From Mimachlamys varia (taxonomy: Eukaryota > Mollusca > Bivalvia > Pectinida > Pectinidae): a DNA stretch of 64,000 bases. The stretch lies in contig OX392529.1 of the NCBI GenBank assembly GCA_947623455.1, forward strand, positions 2,046,001 to 2,110,000. Reading direction: 5' to 3'. A model generated the notes under the pieces. It was not told the DNA's origin and made no database searches. It saw nothing but the letters and a program-made list of their open reading frames with translations. The position numbers were made by a program, and so were the translations under genes. Each line of letters opens with the position of its first letter. The first letter of the stretch is position 1. Positions 27,785 through 41,100 of this stretch are shown here, in pieces.

Positions 27785-28645
27785 GGCCCAATGGGCCTGC
27801 ATCGCTCACCTGGTATTATAACCCCACAGTCGCCTAAAATCTACTACTGCAAGACAATCAGAAGAACTTGTTAAGATTTAAACATATACTACCCCTATGA
27901 CCTTGAAAGTAAGACAAGGTCATTTTCATTCGCAAACTTTCTTCATCTTCCAATGAAGCTACCACGCAAATATGTCTCTAGGCCTTTTGGCATATCAGAA
28001 TAAGTCATTTAAAGGTTTTAAGAGATATATGACCCCTGTGACCTTGAATATGGGTCAAGTTCATTTATTTTTACAAAGTTTGCCGGGCTTCATCAAAGGA
28101 ATGTTTCAGCCATATATCGTGCTTCTAGGCATTTCAGTTAATCAGAAAAAAAGTTGTTTAAAAGTTTTAACAGATTTGACCTCTGTAACCTTGAATATGG
28201 GTCAAGGTCATTTCTTTTCGCAAACTTTTTCAGGTTTATCCCAGGAACCTTTTAGCAAAATATCATGCTTTTAGGCCTTTTAGTTAATCAAAAGAAGTTG
28301 TTTAAAGGTTTTAATAGATTTGACCTGTGACCTCAAATATAAGTCTAGGTCATTTCTTTTTGCATACTTTGTTTGGCATCATCCAAGGAAGCTATCAGTC
28401 AAATATAAGGTCTTTATGCCCGAAGGTATTTCAGAAGAAGTCGTTTGAAGGTTTCGACATTTGACCCCTGTGAACTTGAAAGTAAGTCAAAGTGATTTTT
28501 AATTTTTGCAAACTTTGTGCAGCTCCTTCAAGAAAGCTACCAGCCAAATTTCATGTTACTAGGCCTTTCGGTATTTCAGAAGAGGTCGTTTCAAAGAAAC
28601 GTTGACGATGAATGCAGCACCAACACAAGCTCACTTGGCCCTTTG
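27785..28645. repeat. Interspersed repeat with degenerate internal ~140-bp tandem units
   Basis: Begins near GGGCCTGCATCGCTCACCTG and ends near GCTCACTTGGCCCTTTGG. In between are about five diverged units of roughly 130-145 bp, each built on TGACCCCTGTGACCTTGAA, GGTCATTT, CAAACTTT and TAGGCCTTT. Strong divergence between units marks it as older than the neighbouring minisatellites. The terminal phrases resemble a family common in bivalve genomes (recollection, not searched). The 100-codon frame inside it is not a gene. Confidence 0.6.
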
Positions 28646-29036
28646 GACATCCATACCACGGTGTAGATGTTTACATCCATACCACAGTGTAGATGTTTAC
28701 ATACATACCGCGGTGTAGATGTTTACATCCATACCACAGTGTAGATGTTTACATACATACCGCGGTGTAGATGTTTACATACATACCACGGTGTAGATGT
28801 TTACATCCATACCACAGTGTAGATGTTTACATATATACCGCGGTGTAGATGTTTACATACATAACAGTGTAGATGTTTACATCCATACCACGCTGTAGAT
28901 GTTTACATATACACCACGGTGTAGATGTTTATATATATACCACGGTGTAGATGTTTACATACATGCCGCAGTGTAGATGTTTACATACATGCCACGGTGT
29001 AGATGTTTACATACATACCACGGTGTAGATGTTTAC
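28646..29036. repeat. 26-bp minisatellite
   Basis: About 15 copies of a 26-bp unit (CGGTGTAGATGTTTACATAC with ATACCA), starting one base after the interspersed repeat. Copies differ mainly at CCACGG, CCACAG and CCGCGG. Confidence 0.92.
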
Positions 29037-29454
29037 CTACTTTATTGGCACTTTATCAATTATGCATTATTGTATGTAGTTTTTGAAAGTAAGACAAAAA
29101 TTGGATATTCATATGATCTCTCCCTAGGCCACCTGACACCAGACAATTATACTGACTTGTTTCAAGAGAGTGTATATATAAAACACAATGATGAATACAA
29201 CTTTTGGATAAACAAATGACCCTTAATGTACCCCCGTACACTGATAATTTATATGCCTTAAACATCAATGTGAACACAAGTACAAGTTATACCTTACATG
29301 AGATGTGTAAATCTTACACTCAGGATCCCAGTTTATCCCTGTGTAGGAAATATATCTCCCAAAGACGTTGTGTATATTACTGTAAATCAAACCTCGCAGG
29401 TACCTATGTATATATAAGTATAAATTATGATCGTATATAATTTAAGTTTAAATT
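29037..29454. other. Unique AT-rich sequence
   Basis: No coding exon or RNA gene recognised. Short open frames here have no supporting splice signals. Confidence 0.35.
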
Positions 29455-30105
29455 TTACATACAAGTCCCTGTGTAGTGTGGACACTACTACAAATTCTAA
29501 TATATAGGTCCCTGTATACATGTATGTAAGTACCAATTATAACACAAGTCCCTGTGTATATTACTATAAATAAACAAGTTCCTGTGTACATTACTATAAA
29601 TATACAAGACTCTGTGTTCATTACTATAAATATACAAGTCCCTGTGTATATAAGTACCAATTATAACACAAGTCCCTGTGTATATTACTATAAATTATAC
29701 AAGTCCCTGTGTACATTACTATAAATATACAAGACTCTGTGTTCATTACTATAAATATACAAGTCCCTGTGTATATAAGTACCAATTATAACACAAGTCC
29801 CTGTGTACATTACTATAAATATACAAGTCCCTGTGTACATTACTATAAATTATACAAGTCCCTGTGTACATTACTATAAATTATACAAGTTCATGTGTAC
29901 ATTACTATAAATTATACAAGTCCCTGTGTACATTACTATAAATTATACAAGTTCATGTGTACATTACTATAAATTATACAAGTTCCTGTGTACATTACTA
30001 TAAATATACAAGACCCTGTGTTCATTACTATAAATATACAAGTCCCTGTGTATATAAGTACCAATTATAACACAAGTCCCTGTGTACATTACTATAAATT
30101 ATACA
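29455..30105. repeat. ~31-34-bp minisatellite, composite
   Basis: About 20 copies of ACAAGTCCCTGTGTACATTA plus CTATAAATTAT, mixed with a longer variant carrying TATATAAGTACCAATTATAA. Blocks of variants recur in the same order (compare 29577-29665 with 29706-29795), so larger segments were also duplicated. Confidence 0.88.
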
Positions 30106-31214
30106 CCATAGGGCTGTATACTTCCATTAATCATATGGAATGGATATCACTGTGTTTATACCACACGTGGAATAAACTCATTTTGATTGGCTGACATGAT
30201 GAACTTTGACCGGAACAATGTCACTTGCTGATTGTTGACATCGTCTACATTTGGCAGTAATATATACATTTTGTACGACATGATACGTTGTGGTAGAAAC
30301 AGGTCACAAGACTCGTGGTTATTGGATATGGAATTTATTTCACTCTCGTTAATGATTTTTTTTTAAGTTACAAAAGACACTTGCTAAAGATCCTGTCTTT
30401 TGTAACTTTTAAAATTCCATATCCAACAACAACTTGTGTAACCTCTATACATTAACAAGATGAAACAGAAAAAAAACTTCCAAATTAATCTTTCTACAAT
30501 GGTATACATATCCATGTACAGTTGTCTAAAACAAATATCTCTTAAAACTGACAAATATAGGCAAGTTCATCTCCCAGTCGTAATAAAATCAATTTTGTTA
30601 AAGAAAGTTAACAAATATAAAATAACAGGATGACATATTAATGCTTGATTTGTTTAACTGAACACAAGCACATTCTTAATTATAATGCTGGACATGTGTC
30701 ATAAGATGGGGTTCATTATGATAAAATCTCCAAAGAATCAGATCTTTTTTAATATAATATCCCCAGGGAACAAGATCATTCTGACATATTATATGATTCC
30801 TGTCTGGCTATGCCTAAATGTTTGGACAGAACAGCCATTTGATTCCAAAGAGTCTGGGAAATATGATCCAGTTACTCCTGTTCTGTCAGTCTCCTCCATG
30901 GATCAGCAATTCTGTCAGTCTCCTCCATGGATCAGCAATGAAGTAATGTCCTCTTGTGTTTCCATAGACTTGATAAGGTGTCACACTCCCCTTGGACCTT
31001 CAATAATCACACTCCCTTGTATTTCCAAGGGATCTTTTCCATGGTCTCATCACCAAAGACCCAGAGTGCTCCCTTGTCCTTTTTAGAGCTCCTTAAAAAA
31101 TACAAAGACAGCACATGACACTCCTCCCAATGACCAATGTTAAATAAACTCTACAAGTGATTCTCACCAACCACAATTAACAATCAGATGATACATATGG
31201 AAACAGTCAGGACA
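30106..31214. other. Intergenic sequence, no gene recognised
   Basis: Mostly unique DNA. It contains the foldback listed at 30318-30430 and a 29-bp direct duplication near 30879-30935 built on TCTGTCAGTCTCCTCCATGG. A plus frame at 30685-31086 is open but resembles no protein I know. Confidence 0.35.
30318..30430. repeat. Foldback inverted repeat
   Basis: Outer arms pair TTGGATATGGAATTT (from 30322) with AAATTCCATATCCAA (to 30427). An inner pair is AAGTTACAAAAGAC (from 30365) with GTCTTTTGTAACTT (to 30408). The arms are separated by an uneven loop. It could be a small MITE remnant; no target duplication was identified. Confidence 0.6.
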
Positions 31215-32810
31215 GTCAGTTGGTGTTTTGTTTTCATAGCTACCTGACAGCCAGTGGACCATTACACAGTGTGGTGAGTACCCTGACTGTTTCCATAGCT
31301 ACCTGTCAGTTAGTTGACCATTATACAGTGTGGTGAGTACCCTGACTGTTTCCATGGCTACCTGACAGCCAGTGGACCATTACACAGTGTGGTGAGTACC
31401 CTGACTGTTTCCATAGCTACCTTACAGCCAGTGGACCATTACACAGTGTGGTGAGTACCCTGACTGTTTCCATAGCTACCTGACAGCCAGTGGACCATTA
31501 TACAGTGTGGTGAGTACCCTGACTGTTTCCATAGCTACCTGACAGCCAGTTGACCATTATACAGTGTGGTGAGTACCCTGACTGTTTCCATGGCTACCTG
31601 ACAGCCAGTGGACCATTACACAGTGTGGTGAGTACCCTGACTGTTTCCATAGCTACCTTACAGCCAGTGGACCATTACACAGTGTGGTGAGTACCCTGAC
31701 TGTTTCCATAGCTACCTGACAGCCAGTGGACCATTATACAGTGTGGTGAGTACCCTGACTGTTTCCATAGCTACCTGACAGCCAGTTGACCATTATACAG
31801 TGTGGTGAGTACCCTGACTGTTTCCATGGCTACCTGACAGCCAGTGGACCATTACACAGTGTGGTGAGTACCCTGACTGTTTCCATAGCTACCTTACAGC
31901 CAGTGGACCATTATACAGTGTGGTGAGTACCCTGACTGTTTCCATAGCTACCTGACAGCCAGTGGACCATTACACCGTGTGGTGAGTACCCTGACTGTTT
32001 CCATAGCTACCTGACAGCTAGTTGACCATTATACAGTGTGGTGAGTACCCTGACTGTTTCCATAGCTACCTGACAGCCAGTGGACCATTATACAGTGTGG
32101 TGAGTACCCTGACTGTTTCCATGGCTACCTGACAGCTAGTTGACCATTACACAGTGTGGTGAGTACCCTGACTGTTTCCATGGCTACCTGACAGCCAGTT
32201 GACCATTATACAGTGTGGTGAGTACCCTGACTGTTTCCATAGCTACCTGACAGCCAGTGGACCATTACACCGTGTGGTGAGTACCCTGACTGTTTCCATA
32301 GCTACCTGACAGCTAGTTGACCATTATACAGTGTGGTGAGTACCCTGACTGTTTCCATGGCTACCTGACAGCCAGTTGACCATTATACAGTGTGGTGAGT
32401 ACCCTGACTGTTTCCATGGCTACCTGACAGCCAGTTGACCATTATACAGTGTGGTGAGTACCCTGACTGTTTCCATGGCTACCTGACAGCCAGTGGACCA
32501 TTATACAGTGTGGTGAGTACCCTGACTGTTTCCATGGCTACCTGACAGCTAGTTGACCATTATACAGTGTGGTGAGTACCCTGACTGTTTCCATGGCTAC
32601 CTGACAGCCAGTTGACCATTATACAGTGTGGTGAGTACTCTGACTGTTTCCATAGCTACCTGACAGCCAGTTGACCATTATACAGTGTGGTGAGTACCCT
32701 GACTGTTTCCATGGCTACCTGACAGCCAGTTGACCATTATACAGTGTGGTGAGTACCCTGACTGTTTCCATAGCTACCTGACAGCCAGTTGACCATTATA
32801 CAGTGAGGTG
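31215..32810 (+). repeat. 60-bp minisatellite with donor- and acceptor-like sites in each unit
   Basis: About 26 copies of a 60-bp unit (CTGACAGCCAGTGGACCATT, ACACAGTGTGGTGAGTACCC, TGACTGTTTCCATAGCTAC). On the plus strand each unit has an acceptor-like TTTCCATAG, 34 nt, then a strong donor-like GTG|GTGAGT. The first copy has a longer pyrimidine tract (TGGTGTTTTGTTTTCATAG), and its 34 nt at 31240-31273 read YLTASGPLHSV in one frame. It may be a captured exon, but no parent gene is visible. Confidence 0.9.
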
Positions 32811-33670
32811 TAACAGGCACTCCACATCATGTTAATTAACAGAAACAGTAGCATGAATTCACAGAAAGCAATTTTGATTTTTATAGTATATATAACCAAA
32901 TCCTGTAAGGGACCACAGAATGTAAGCCTGCCCATGCATCAGAGAAAAGCTGTGACACGATTTCAATCCCCCATGTCCTCAACCCCTTCAACTTCACCCC
33001 TTCCCTAGTACCATACATTGTATATAAATATTACAGTCATGAATTACCAATATAGTTTTAGTACTGTATGTGATGATGTGATATCACATACCATGTTTTA
33101 CTGGCATATTTTGACTGTTAATACAGACCTGAATTTATTTTATACATCAAATACTAACAACTGAATGAATTATAATTAAAGCTATATGTATTGTCCCTTC
33201 TGACTTGGACTTGATCAAAGTCACTAAGTCTATACATACCAGGTTATCAGGAAAACATCCACCTGTAAATAGCTGAAGGTGTATCAAGAACATTGTTGAT
33301 AAGATCAGTTTGTACTGTTTTCATTGATGCCTTGTTACCAGCAACAAAATTTGTATGTTTATGTATAGAAAGCCTTTATAAAACTTTATTTCAACTTTTA
33401 CTTAAAGAAAATGTTCACCTCCAAAGAAAAGGGAATTTGGTGAAGGTTTGGTCAATATTGTTTGTTGCTATGTAAGTAACGAGGCAACGGAAAATCAAAT
33501 ACAAAACTCAAGTAATAAGAAGTAATAAAGTCATGCAAAGTGATGTAAAGGTATCATGCTAAACAAAATATACTGAGGCAGGTTCTAGGTAAAGCAGCCG
33601 CTAGCCACTACATCGCATGCACAATGGAAATGATAGTGTACAACCATCCATCAAAAAGGTCAAGGTCACT
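32811..33670. other. Intergenic unique sequence
   Basis: No coding exon, RNA gene or repeat structure recognised. A 60-codon plus frame at 33293-33475 has no supporting evidence. Confidence 0.35.
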
Positions 33671-34170
33671 CACCAAAGGGTAAGTTATCTCTTTGCTTAA
33701 GGGAACTCGCTCCAAGGGAACTTATCTATTTGATTAAGGGATCTCACTCCAAAGTAATTTATCTATTTGATTCATGGATCTCACTCTAAGGTCATTTATC
33801 TATTTGATTAAGGGATCTAACTCCAAGGTAATTTATCTATTTGATTAAGGGAACTCACTCCAAGGTAATTTATCTATTTGATTAAGGGAACTCACTCCAA
33901 GGTAATTTATCTCTTTACCTTAAAGGAACTAACTCCCAGGAAAAGTTATTTATTTGATTAAGGGATCTCACTAGCAGATCCTGAGGGGGGGGGGGGGGGG
34001 AGGAAACTTGTATAGTCTTAAAAATGGAAGTTTTCCCATTGTATCATTGAAAAGGCGTCAGTTGGACCCCCTCTGTTCCAAAATCCTGAATCCGCGCCTG
34101 GAAGTCACTCCAAGGTAAGTTATCTATTTGATTAAGGGAACTCACTCCCAAGGTAATTTATCTCACTAAA
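33671..34170. repeat. ~37-bp degenerate minisatellite, interrupted
   Basis: About nine diverged copies built on ACTCCAAGGTAATTTATCTA and TTTGATTAAGGGA. They are split at about 33974-34101 by a foreign piece carrying a G17 run. Confidence 0.75.
33974..34101. mobile_element. MITE-like fragment with poly-G run
   Basis: Begins GCAGATCCTGAGG followed by about 17 G, and ends AATCCTGAATCCGCGCCTG. The two ends are imperfect inverted complements around the shared CAGGAT/ATCCTG core, as in short hAT-like MITEs of invertebrates (family recollection, not searched). It interrupts the 37-bp array. The left inverted repeat seems truncated and no target duplication is clear. Confidence 0.4.
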
Positions 34171-34278
34171 CAGTCATTTCTTAACTAAACAGTAATCAGT
34201 AATTTATTTACTTATTTACTCACTCCCTGGAACAAGAGATCCCAGTGGGATATTGGAGCCCACCATAGACAATTTTTT

Positions 34279-34284
34279 TTTATT
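34279..34284 (-). other. Candidate poly(A) signal for XPR1
   Basis: TTTATT on the plus strand is AATAAA on the minus strand, about 780 nt past the XPR1 stop and just beyond the 34-bp array. If used, that array would be transcribed in the 3' UTR. This is inference from position only. Confidence 0.3.
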
Positions 34285-34988
34285 TACTGGCCCTGATTAT
34301 GACTATGGTGGGTGATGGACCAGGCCCTAACATGACTATGTTGGATGGTAGGCCAGGCCCTGATAATGACTGGTGGGCTGGGCCCTGATTATGACTATGG
34401 TTGATGGTGGGCAAGGCCTGACCCTGACTATGGTGGGCTGGGCCCTGATTATGACTATCTGGGATGGTGGACCAGGTCCTGATCATGACTATGTTGGATG
34501 GTGGGCTGGGCCCTGATGTCGATCCTGACTATGTTGGATGGTGGGCCAGGCTCTGATCATGACTTTGTTGGATGGTGGGCCAGGTCCTGATTATGACTAT
34601 GTTGGATGGTGGGCTGGGCCCTGATCATGACTATGTTGGATGGTGGGCCGGGCTCTGATCATGACTTTGTTGGATGGTGGGCCGGGCCCTGATCATGACT
34701 ATGTTGGATGGTGGGCTGGGCTCTGATCATGACTTTGTTGGATGGTGGGCCGGGCCCTGATCATGACTATGTTGGATGGTGGGCCAGGTCCTGATTATGA
34801 CTATGTTAGATGGTGGGCCAGGTCCTGATCATGACTATGTTGGATGGTGGGCCAGGTTCTGATCATGACTATGTTGGATGGTGGGCCAGGTCCTGATTAT
34901 GACTATGTTGGATGGTGGGCCAGGTCCTGATTATGACTATGTTAGAGATGGTGGGCCAGGTCCTGATCCTGACTATGATGGATGGTTG
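34285..34988. repeat. 34-bp minisatellite
   Basis: About 20 copies built on GATGGTGGGCCAGGTCCTGA and TTATGACTATGTTG. It starts about 75 bp past the XPR1 stop codon, so it is probably in the 3' UTR or just beyond. Confidence 0.9.
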
Positions 34989-35063
34989 ACAATATTTGTG
35001 GATATATTTAGGTGCAACATTAAAACTGTAATACCTGACCATGTGATCTATCATGTGATCACA

Positions 35064-35139
35064 TTAATCCCACACAAGCTGATCAAACAGTCGCAACGCA
35101 ACTGAGGAACGGCGGCGACCTAATGATGTCGATGATTTG
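35064..35139 (-). CDS. XPR1: XPR1 exon e10, terminal coding exon
   Basis: Acceptor TTACTTTCAG. The phase-2 join gives Ser, then [24 protein letters not shown] and TAA. The Arg/Ser-rich composition resembles the XPR1 tail, which in animals carries likely phosphorylation sites. The frame is the same whether e9 is spliced in or skipped. The end of the protein is poorly conserved, so this is inferred from splice signals, phase and composition. Confidence 0.65.
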
Positions 35140-38100
35140 CTGAAAGTAATTAACATCCTTATACAGAAAGGTTACAAGCTACCCCTACTGTGGCGTATCA
35201 CCCAGCTTATGTGGCAGATCACAAACAACAAATAGGATCTTCAGATACATGTCTACTGCCACAAAGCTGTTTGGAGCTTTAAGTTTTCTGTATGAAAACA
35301 TAATAGGAATTCATTTTTTCTACCTTTTGGTGCATTTCGTTCAAACAGTGCTTTAGTAGCTGTAAATTTAAAAAAAAAATAAACCCTGAAAAAACAAAAG
35401 GTTGCAATTGAAATTTTGCTATGACCTCTCCTGCCAAAAAACACCATCTATGACCTGGAATATTAGTATGTACCTAATGTGTACTGATAAAGATACCACT
35501 CCAAGTCATGCAGCTGAATAATAACCCTGCCCAAATATCTGTGTTTGGTATCTCAGTGAGGGACTGTATATAATAACCCTGCCCAAATATCTGTGTTAGT
35601 TACCTCAGTGAGGGACTGTATATAATAACCCTGCCCAAATATCTGTGTTAGATACCTCAGTGAGGGACTGTATATAATAACCCTGCCCAAATATCTGTGT
35701 TAGGTGCCTCAGTGAGGGACTGTTTATAATAACCCTGCCCAAATATCTTTGTTAGGTGCCTCAGTGGAGACTGTATATAATAACTCTGCCCAAATATCTG
35801 TGTTAGGCACCTCAGTGAGAGACTGTATATAATAACCCTGCCCAAATATCAGTGTTAGGTATCTCAGTGAGGGACTGTATATAATAACCCTGCCCAAATA
35901 TCTGTACCTCAGTGAGGGACTGTATATAATAACCCTGCCCAAATATCAGTGTTAGGTATCTCAGTGAGGGACTGTATATAATAACCCTGCCCAAATATCT
36001 GTACCTCAGTGAGGGACTGTATATAATAACCCTGCCAAAATATCTGTGTTAGGTACCTCAGTGAGGGACTGTATATAATAACCCTGCCCAAATATCTGTG
36101 TTAGGTACCTCAGTGAGGGACTGTATATAATAACCCTGCCCAAATATCTGTACCTCAGTGAGGGACTGTATATAATAACCCTGCCCAAATATCTGTACCT
36201 CAGTGAGGGACTGTATATAATAACCCTGCCCAAATATCTGTGTTAGGTACCTCAGTGAGGGACTGTATATAATAACCCTGCCAAAATATCTCTGTTAAAT
36301 GCCTCAGTGAGGGACTGTATATAATAACCCTGCCCAAATATCTGTACCTCAGTGAGGAACTGTATATAATAACCCTGCCCAAATATCTGTGTTAGGTATC
36401 TCAGTGAGGGACTGTATATAATAACCTTGCCCAAATATCTGTGTTAGGTATCTCAGTGAGGGACTGTATATAATAACCCTGCCCAAATATCTGTGTTAGG
36501 TACCTCAGTGAGGGACTGTATATAATAACCCTGCCCAAATATCTGTGTTAGGTACCTCAGTGAGGGACTGTATATAATAACCCTGCCCAAATATCTGTGT
36601 TAGGTACCTCAGTGAGGGACTGTATATAATAACCCTGCCCAAATATCTGTGTTAGGTACCTCAGTGAGGGACTGTATATAATAACCCTGCCCAAATATCT
36701 GTACCTCAGTGAGGGACTGTATATAATAACCCTGCCCAAATATCTGTGTTAGGTACCTCAGTGAGGGACTGTATATAATAACCCTGCCCAAATATCTGTG
36801 TTAGGTACCTCAGTGAGGGACTGTAATAACCCTGCCCAAATATCTGTGCTAAGTGCCTCAGTGAGGGACTGTATATAATAACCCTTCCCAAATATCTGTG
36901 TTAGGTATCTCAGTGAGGGACTGTATATAATAACCCTGCCCAAATATCTGTTAGGTACCTCAGTGAGGGACTATATAATAACCCTGCCCAAATATCTGTA
37001 CCTCAGTGAGGGACTGTATATAATAACCCTGCCCAAATATCTGTGTTAGGTACCTCAGTGAGGGACTGTATATAATAACCCTGCCCAAATATCTGTAAGG
37101 TGCCTCAGTGAGGGACTGTAATAACCCTGCCCAAATATCTGTGTTAGGTATCTCAGTGAGGGACTGTATATAATAACCCTGCCAAAATATCAGTGTTAGG
37201 TATCTCAGTGAGGGACTGTATATAATAACTCTGCCCAAATATCTGTGTTAGGTATCTCAGTGAGGGACTGTATATAATAATCCTGCCCAAATATCTGTGT
37301 TAGGTATCTCAGTGAGGGACTGTATATAATAACCCTGCCCAAATATCTGTGTTAGGTGCCTTAGTGAGGGACTGTAATAACCCTGCCCAAATATCTGTGT
37401 TAGGTACCTCAGTGAGGGACTGTATAATAACCCTGCCCAAATATCTGTACCTCAGTGAGGGGCTGCGACGACTTGTTGATACTGAAGCCCGATGTTTACT
37501 GAAATTGATATTGTTTTTAATCACATGTATATCTCTTTTTTTTTATTCTAGTGACATCATTTCTAAATGTTACATGATGGGTAATGTTTATTTAATGTAA
37601 AAAGCTGTTTTTAAATAAAGAACTACATGTATACTGAAGTAATAACAGTATATAAATGGCAAAAATATAGCATTTAGTTCAAAAACTGTTAAAAGCTACT
37701 AAGCAGGGTTTGACTTTAACTAGGAAAATGAAGGTTATTCTAACTTTTCTTCTGTTAATAAGATGGTTTTGATCTTAGTACCTTGAAACCATTCTGAAGG
37801 TACCAAGATACCTCAGCAAGTTTACTGTAAAAAAGGGGTAATCTAGCTGGATCCTATTGGTAACAACCTGAAACGATGACAAATCTATACTTTCTATGTA
37901 TAGCACGTGTAAGGGAACTTTGATCTAATATGTCAAAAGCACTACATGTTATTATTCCAAGGGGCTTTACAATGCTTGTACAGGCAAGCAGAAATGTATG
38001 TATATTAGGAATATCAGTATACAGTAAGTAAACCTGTAATATGCATTTCACAAGACCATGGAACAAAGTGAACATAGCTGCTATAAACCTACAAAACAAA

Positions 38101-41100
38101 AACACGTGTTCTTATACAGCCCAACCTTGTTATCTCTAAACCCCATTTAATTTGAAATATTTGTTTACACCAAAGTTCACACTAAACATTTTAAAATTCA
38201 GTTTAGCTGAGTACTGTAAATCACTTATATTTTGAGAATTCTGCAAATTTACCTCTCCAGACATATTCGCGAGTACATGATTTCACAAATGGTGATCTTG
38301 AAAATTTTGTAAATGATCAGCTTTTAGAGACATGAACTCTATAAGACTCTTATATTGGTAGCCAATAGCCTCTTTAACTGGACACCATTTTGTTTGTGAA
38401 AATGATGTAACTTTACCTGAATCGTCATGGGAATCAGTCATGTGATACATGCTACTGTATGTACAAACTAAGAAACTTACAAATATAAATGCACTGCAAA
38501 CATTGAAAATAACTCACCACTGATCAACAATGCCAGAAAGATGACAAGACTTGGATTGGCCCGACATGTTTGTGCAGTGATTAATGTTATACTTCCTAGT
38601 TTGTTTGTACTAATCACTTAAAGTATACATCAGTTGTCCCAGTGGCAGCACTTGATGGTTTTCCTACTGCCTATTTTGTTATACAATGAAATAAATACTT
38701 TGTACATTATAAACTCTGTTACTGTAAATCCACCTCTCCACCTTTATTAGGGCGCGCATGCTTGACCCCCAACCTCTGACCTGTAACCTTACATAAGAAT
38801 GATGCTTTTGTGAAGTTCTACTGTTGGTATTACAGGGATACGGTTTTAAAGTACAGAGTTCTACCGACGTCTGAAATTGAAGGAAATATATGGGTCAGAC
38901 AGACTTGTTTGTGATTACATGATATTCTAAATATGAAATAAACAGAAATGTCTAAAAGTCAGTTGTGATAACTATGGAAGTTCATGAATGCCATCCAGTT
39001 TTATTATTTTCATACAAATAATCGCAAGGAATTTGAATTAGCAACTGACTCTCCTCCCATATTAATGCGAAAATAAATCCCACACAAAATGTAAGTGATT
39101 TACAGTACTTGTATAATTCAAATTTCAATAATGGTCTTGCCCACTTTGAGATATCAAGTTTCAGTTATTTATACTAATCTAAAGTGCATTGTTTACATCT
39201 GCACTTATTAATTGTAGTAGAAGTGAATTAAGTTCTTAAATGTAAGGGCCTAACCCTGTATTGTTTATGTCCTATAAACAGTAATGGTTATTATAAGACA
39301 TCAGAGATGGAGAGACATCAGAGATAGGGAGACATCAGAGATGGAGAGACATCAGAGATAGGGAGACATCAGAGATGGAGAGACATCAGAGATAGGGAGA
39401 CATCAGATATGGGGAGACATCAGAGATGGGGAGACATCAGAGATGGAGGGACATCAGAGATGGGGAGACATCAGATATGGGGAGACATCAGAGATGGAGA
39501 GACATCAGAGATGGGGAGACATCAGAGATGGGAGACATCAGAGATAGAGAGACATCAGAGATGGGGAGACATCAGAGATAGAGAGACATCAGAGATGGGG
39601 AGACATCAGAGATGAAGTGACATCAGAGATGGAGGAACATCAGAGATGGGGAGACATCAGAGATGGGGAGACATCAGAGATGGGGAGACATCAGAGATGG
39701 AGAGACATCAGAGATGGAGAGACATCAGAGATGGGGAGACATCAGAGATGGGGAGACATCAGATATGGGGAGACATCAGAGATTGGGAGACATCAGATAT
39801 GGGGAGACACCAGAGATGGAGGGACATCAGAGATGGGGAGACATCAGAGATGGGGAGACACCAGAGATGGGGAGACATCAGAGATGGGGAGACATCAGAG
39901 ATGGGGAGACATCAGAGATGGGGAGACACCAGAGATGGGGAGACATCAGAGATGGGGAGACATCAGAGATGGGGAGACATCAGAGATGGGGAGACATCAG
40001 ATATGGGGAGACATCAGAGATAGAGAGACATCAGATATTGGAAGACATCAGAGATGGAGAGACATCAGATATGGGGAGACATCAGAGATGGGGAGACATC
40101 AGAGATGGGGAGACACCAGAGATGGAGGGACATCAGATATGGAGGGACATCAGAGATGGGGAGACATCAGATATGGGGAGACATCAGAGATGAAGGGACA
40201 TCAGAGATGGGGAGACATCAGAGATGAAGGGACATCAGATATGGGGAGACATCAGAGATAGAGAGACATCAGATATTGGAAGACATCAGAGATGGAGAGA
40301 CATCAGATATGGGGAGACATCAGAGATGGGGAGACATCAGAGATGGGGAGACATCAGAGATGGGGAGACATCAGAGATGGGGAGACACCAGAGATGGAGG
40401 GACATCAGATATGGAGGGACATCAGAGATGGGGAGACATCAGATATGGGGAGACATCAGAGATGAAGGGACATCAGAGATGGGGAGACATCAGAGATGAA
40501 GGGACATCAGAGATGGGGAGACATCAGAGATGGGGAGACACCAGAGATGGAGGGACATCAGATATGGAGGGACATCAGAGATGGGGAGACATCAGATATG
40601 GGGAGACATCAGAGATGAAGGGACATCAGAGATGGGGAGACATCAGAGATGAAGGGACATCAGAGATGGGGAGACATCAGAGATGGGGAGACACCAGAGA
40701 TGGAGGGACATCAGATATGGGGAGACATCAGAGATGAAGGGACATCAGAGATGGGGAGACATCAGAGATGAAGGGACATCAGAGATGGGGAGACATCAGA
40801 GATGGGGAGACACCAGAGATGGAGGGACATCAGATATGGAGGGACATCAGAGATGGGGAGACATCAGATATGGGGAGACATCAGAGATGAAGGGACATCA
40901 GAGATGGGGAGACATCAGAGATGAAGGGACATCAGAGATGGGGAGACATCAGATATGGGGAGACATCAGAGATGGGGAGACATCAAAGATAGGAAGAAAA
41001 TAATTATTGTTTCAGTATTTTGATCACAAAAACCACAACAACAGAATTAATGATTTACAAAAAAACCCACACAAAAATGATACACTTACACTTGTATTAT

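Noticed and set aside
30685..31086. Plus frame of 133 codons
   Set aside because: No recognisable domain, contains a short direct duplication, and has no splice or promoter support.
37454..37484. Alternative 31-nt version of XPR1 exon e9 from a CAG inside it
   Set aside because: It would end in phase 0 and put e10 in a different, less XPR1-like frame. The 48-nt version keeps phase.
39409..41003. Plus frames up to 214 codons rich in [17 protein letters not shown]
   Set aside because: A 17-bp unit read in all frames; pure repeat.
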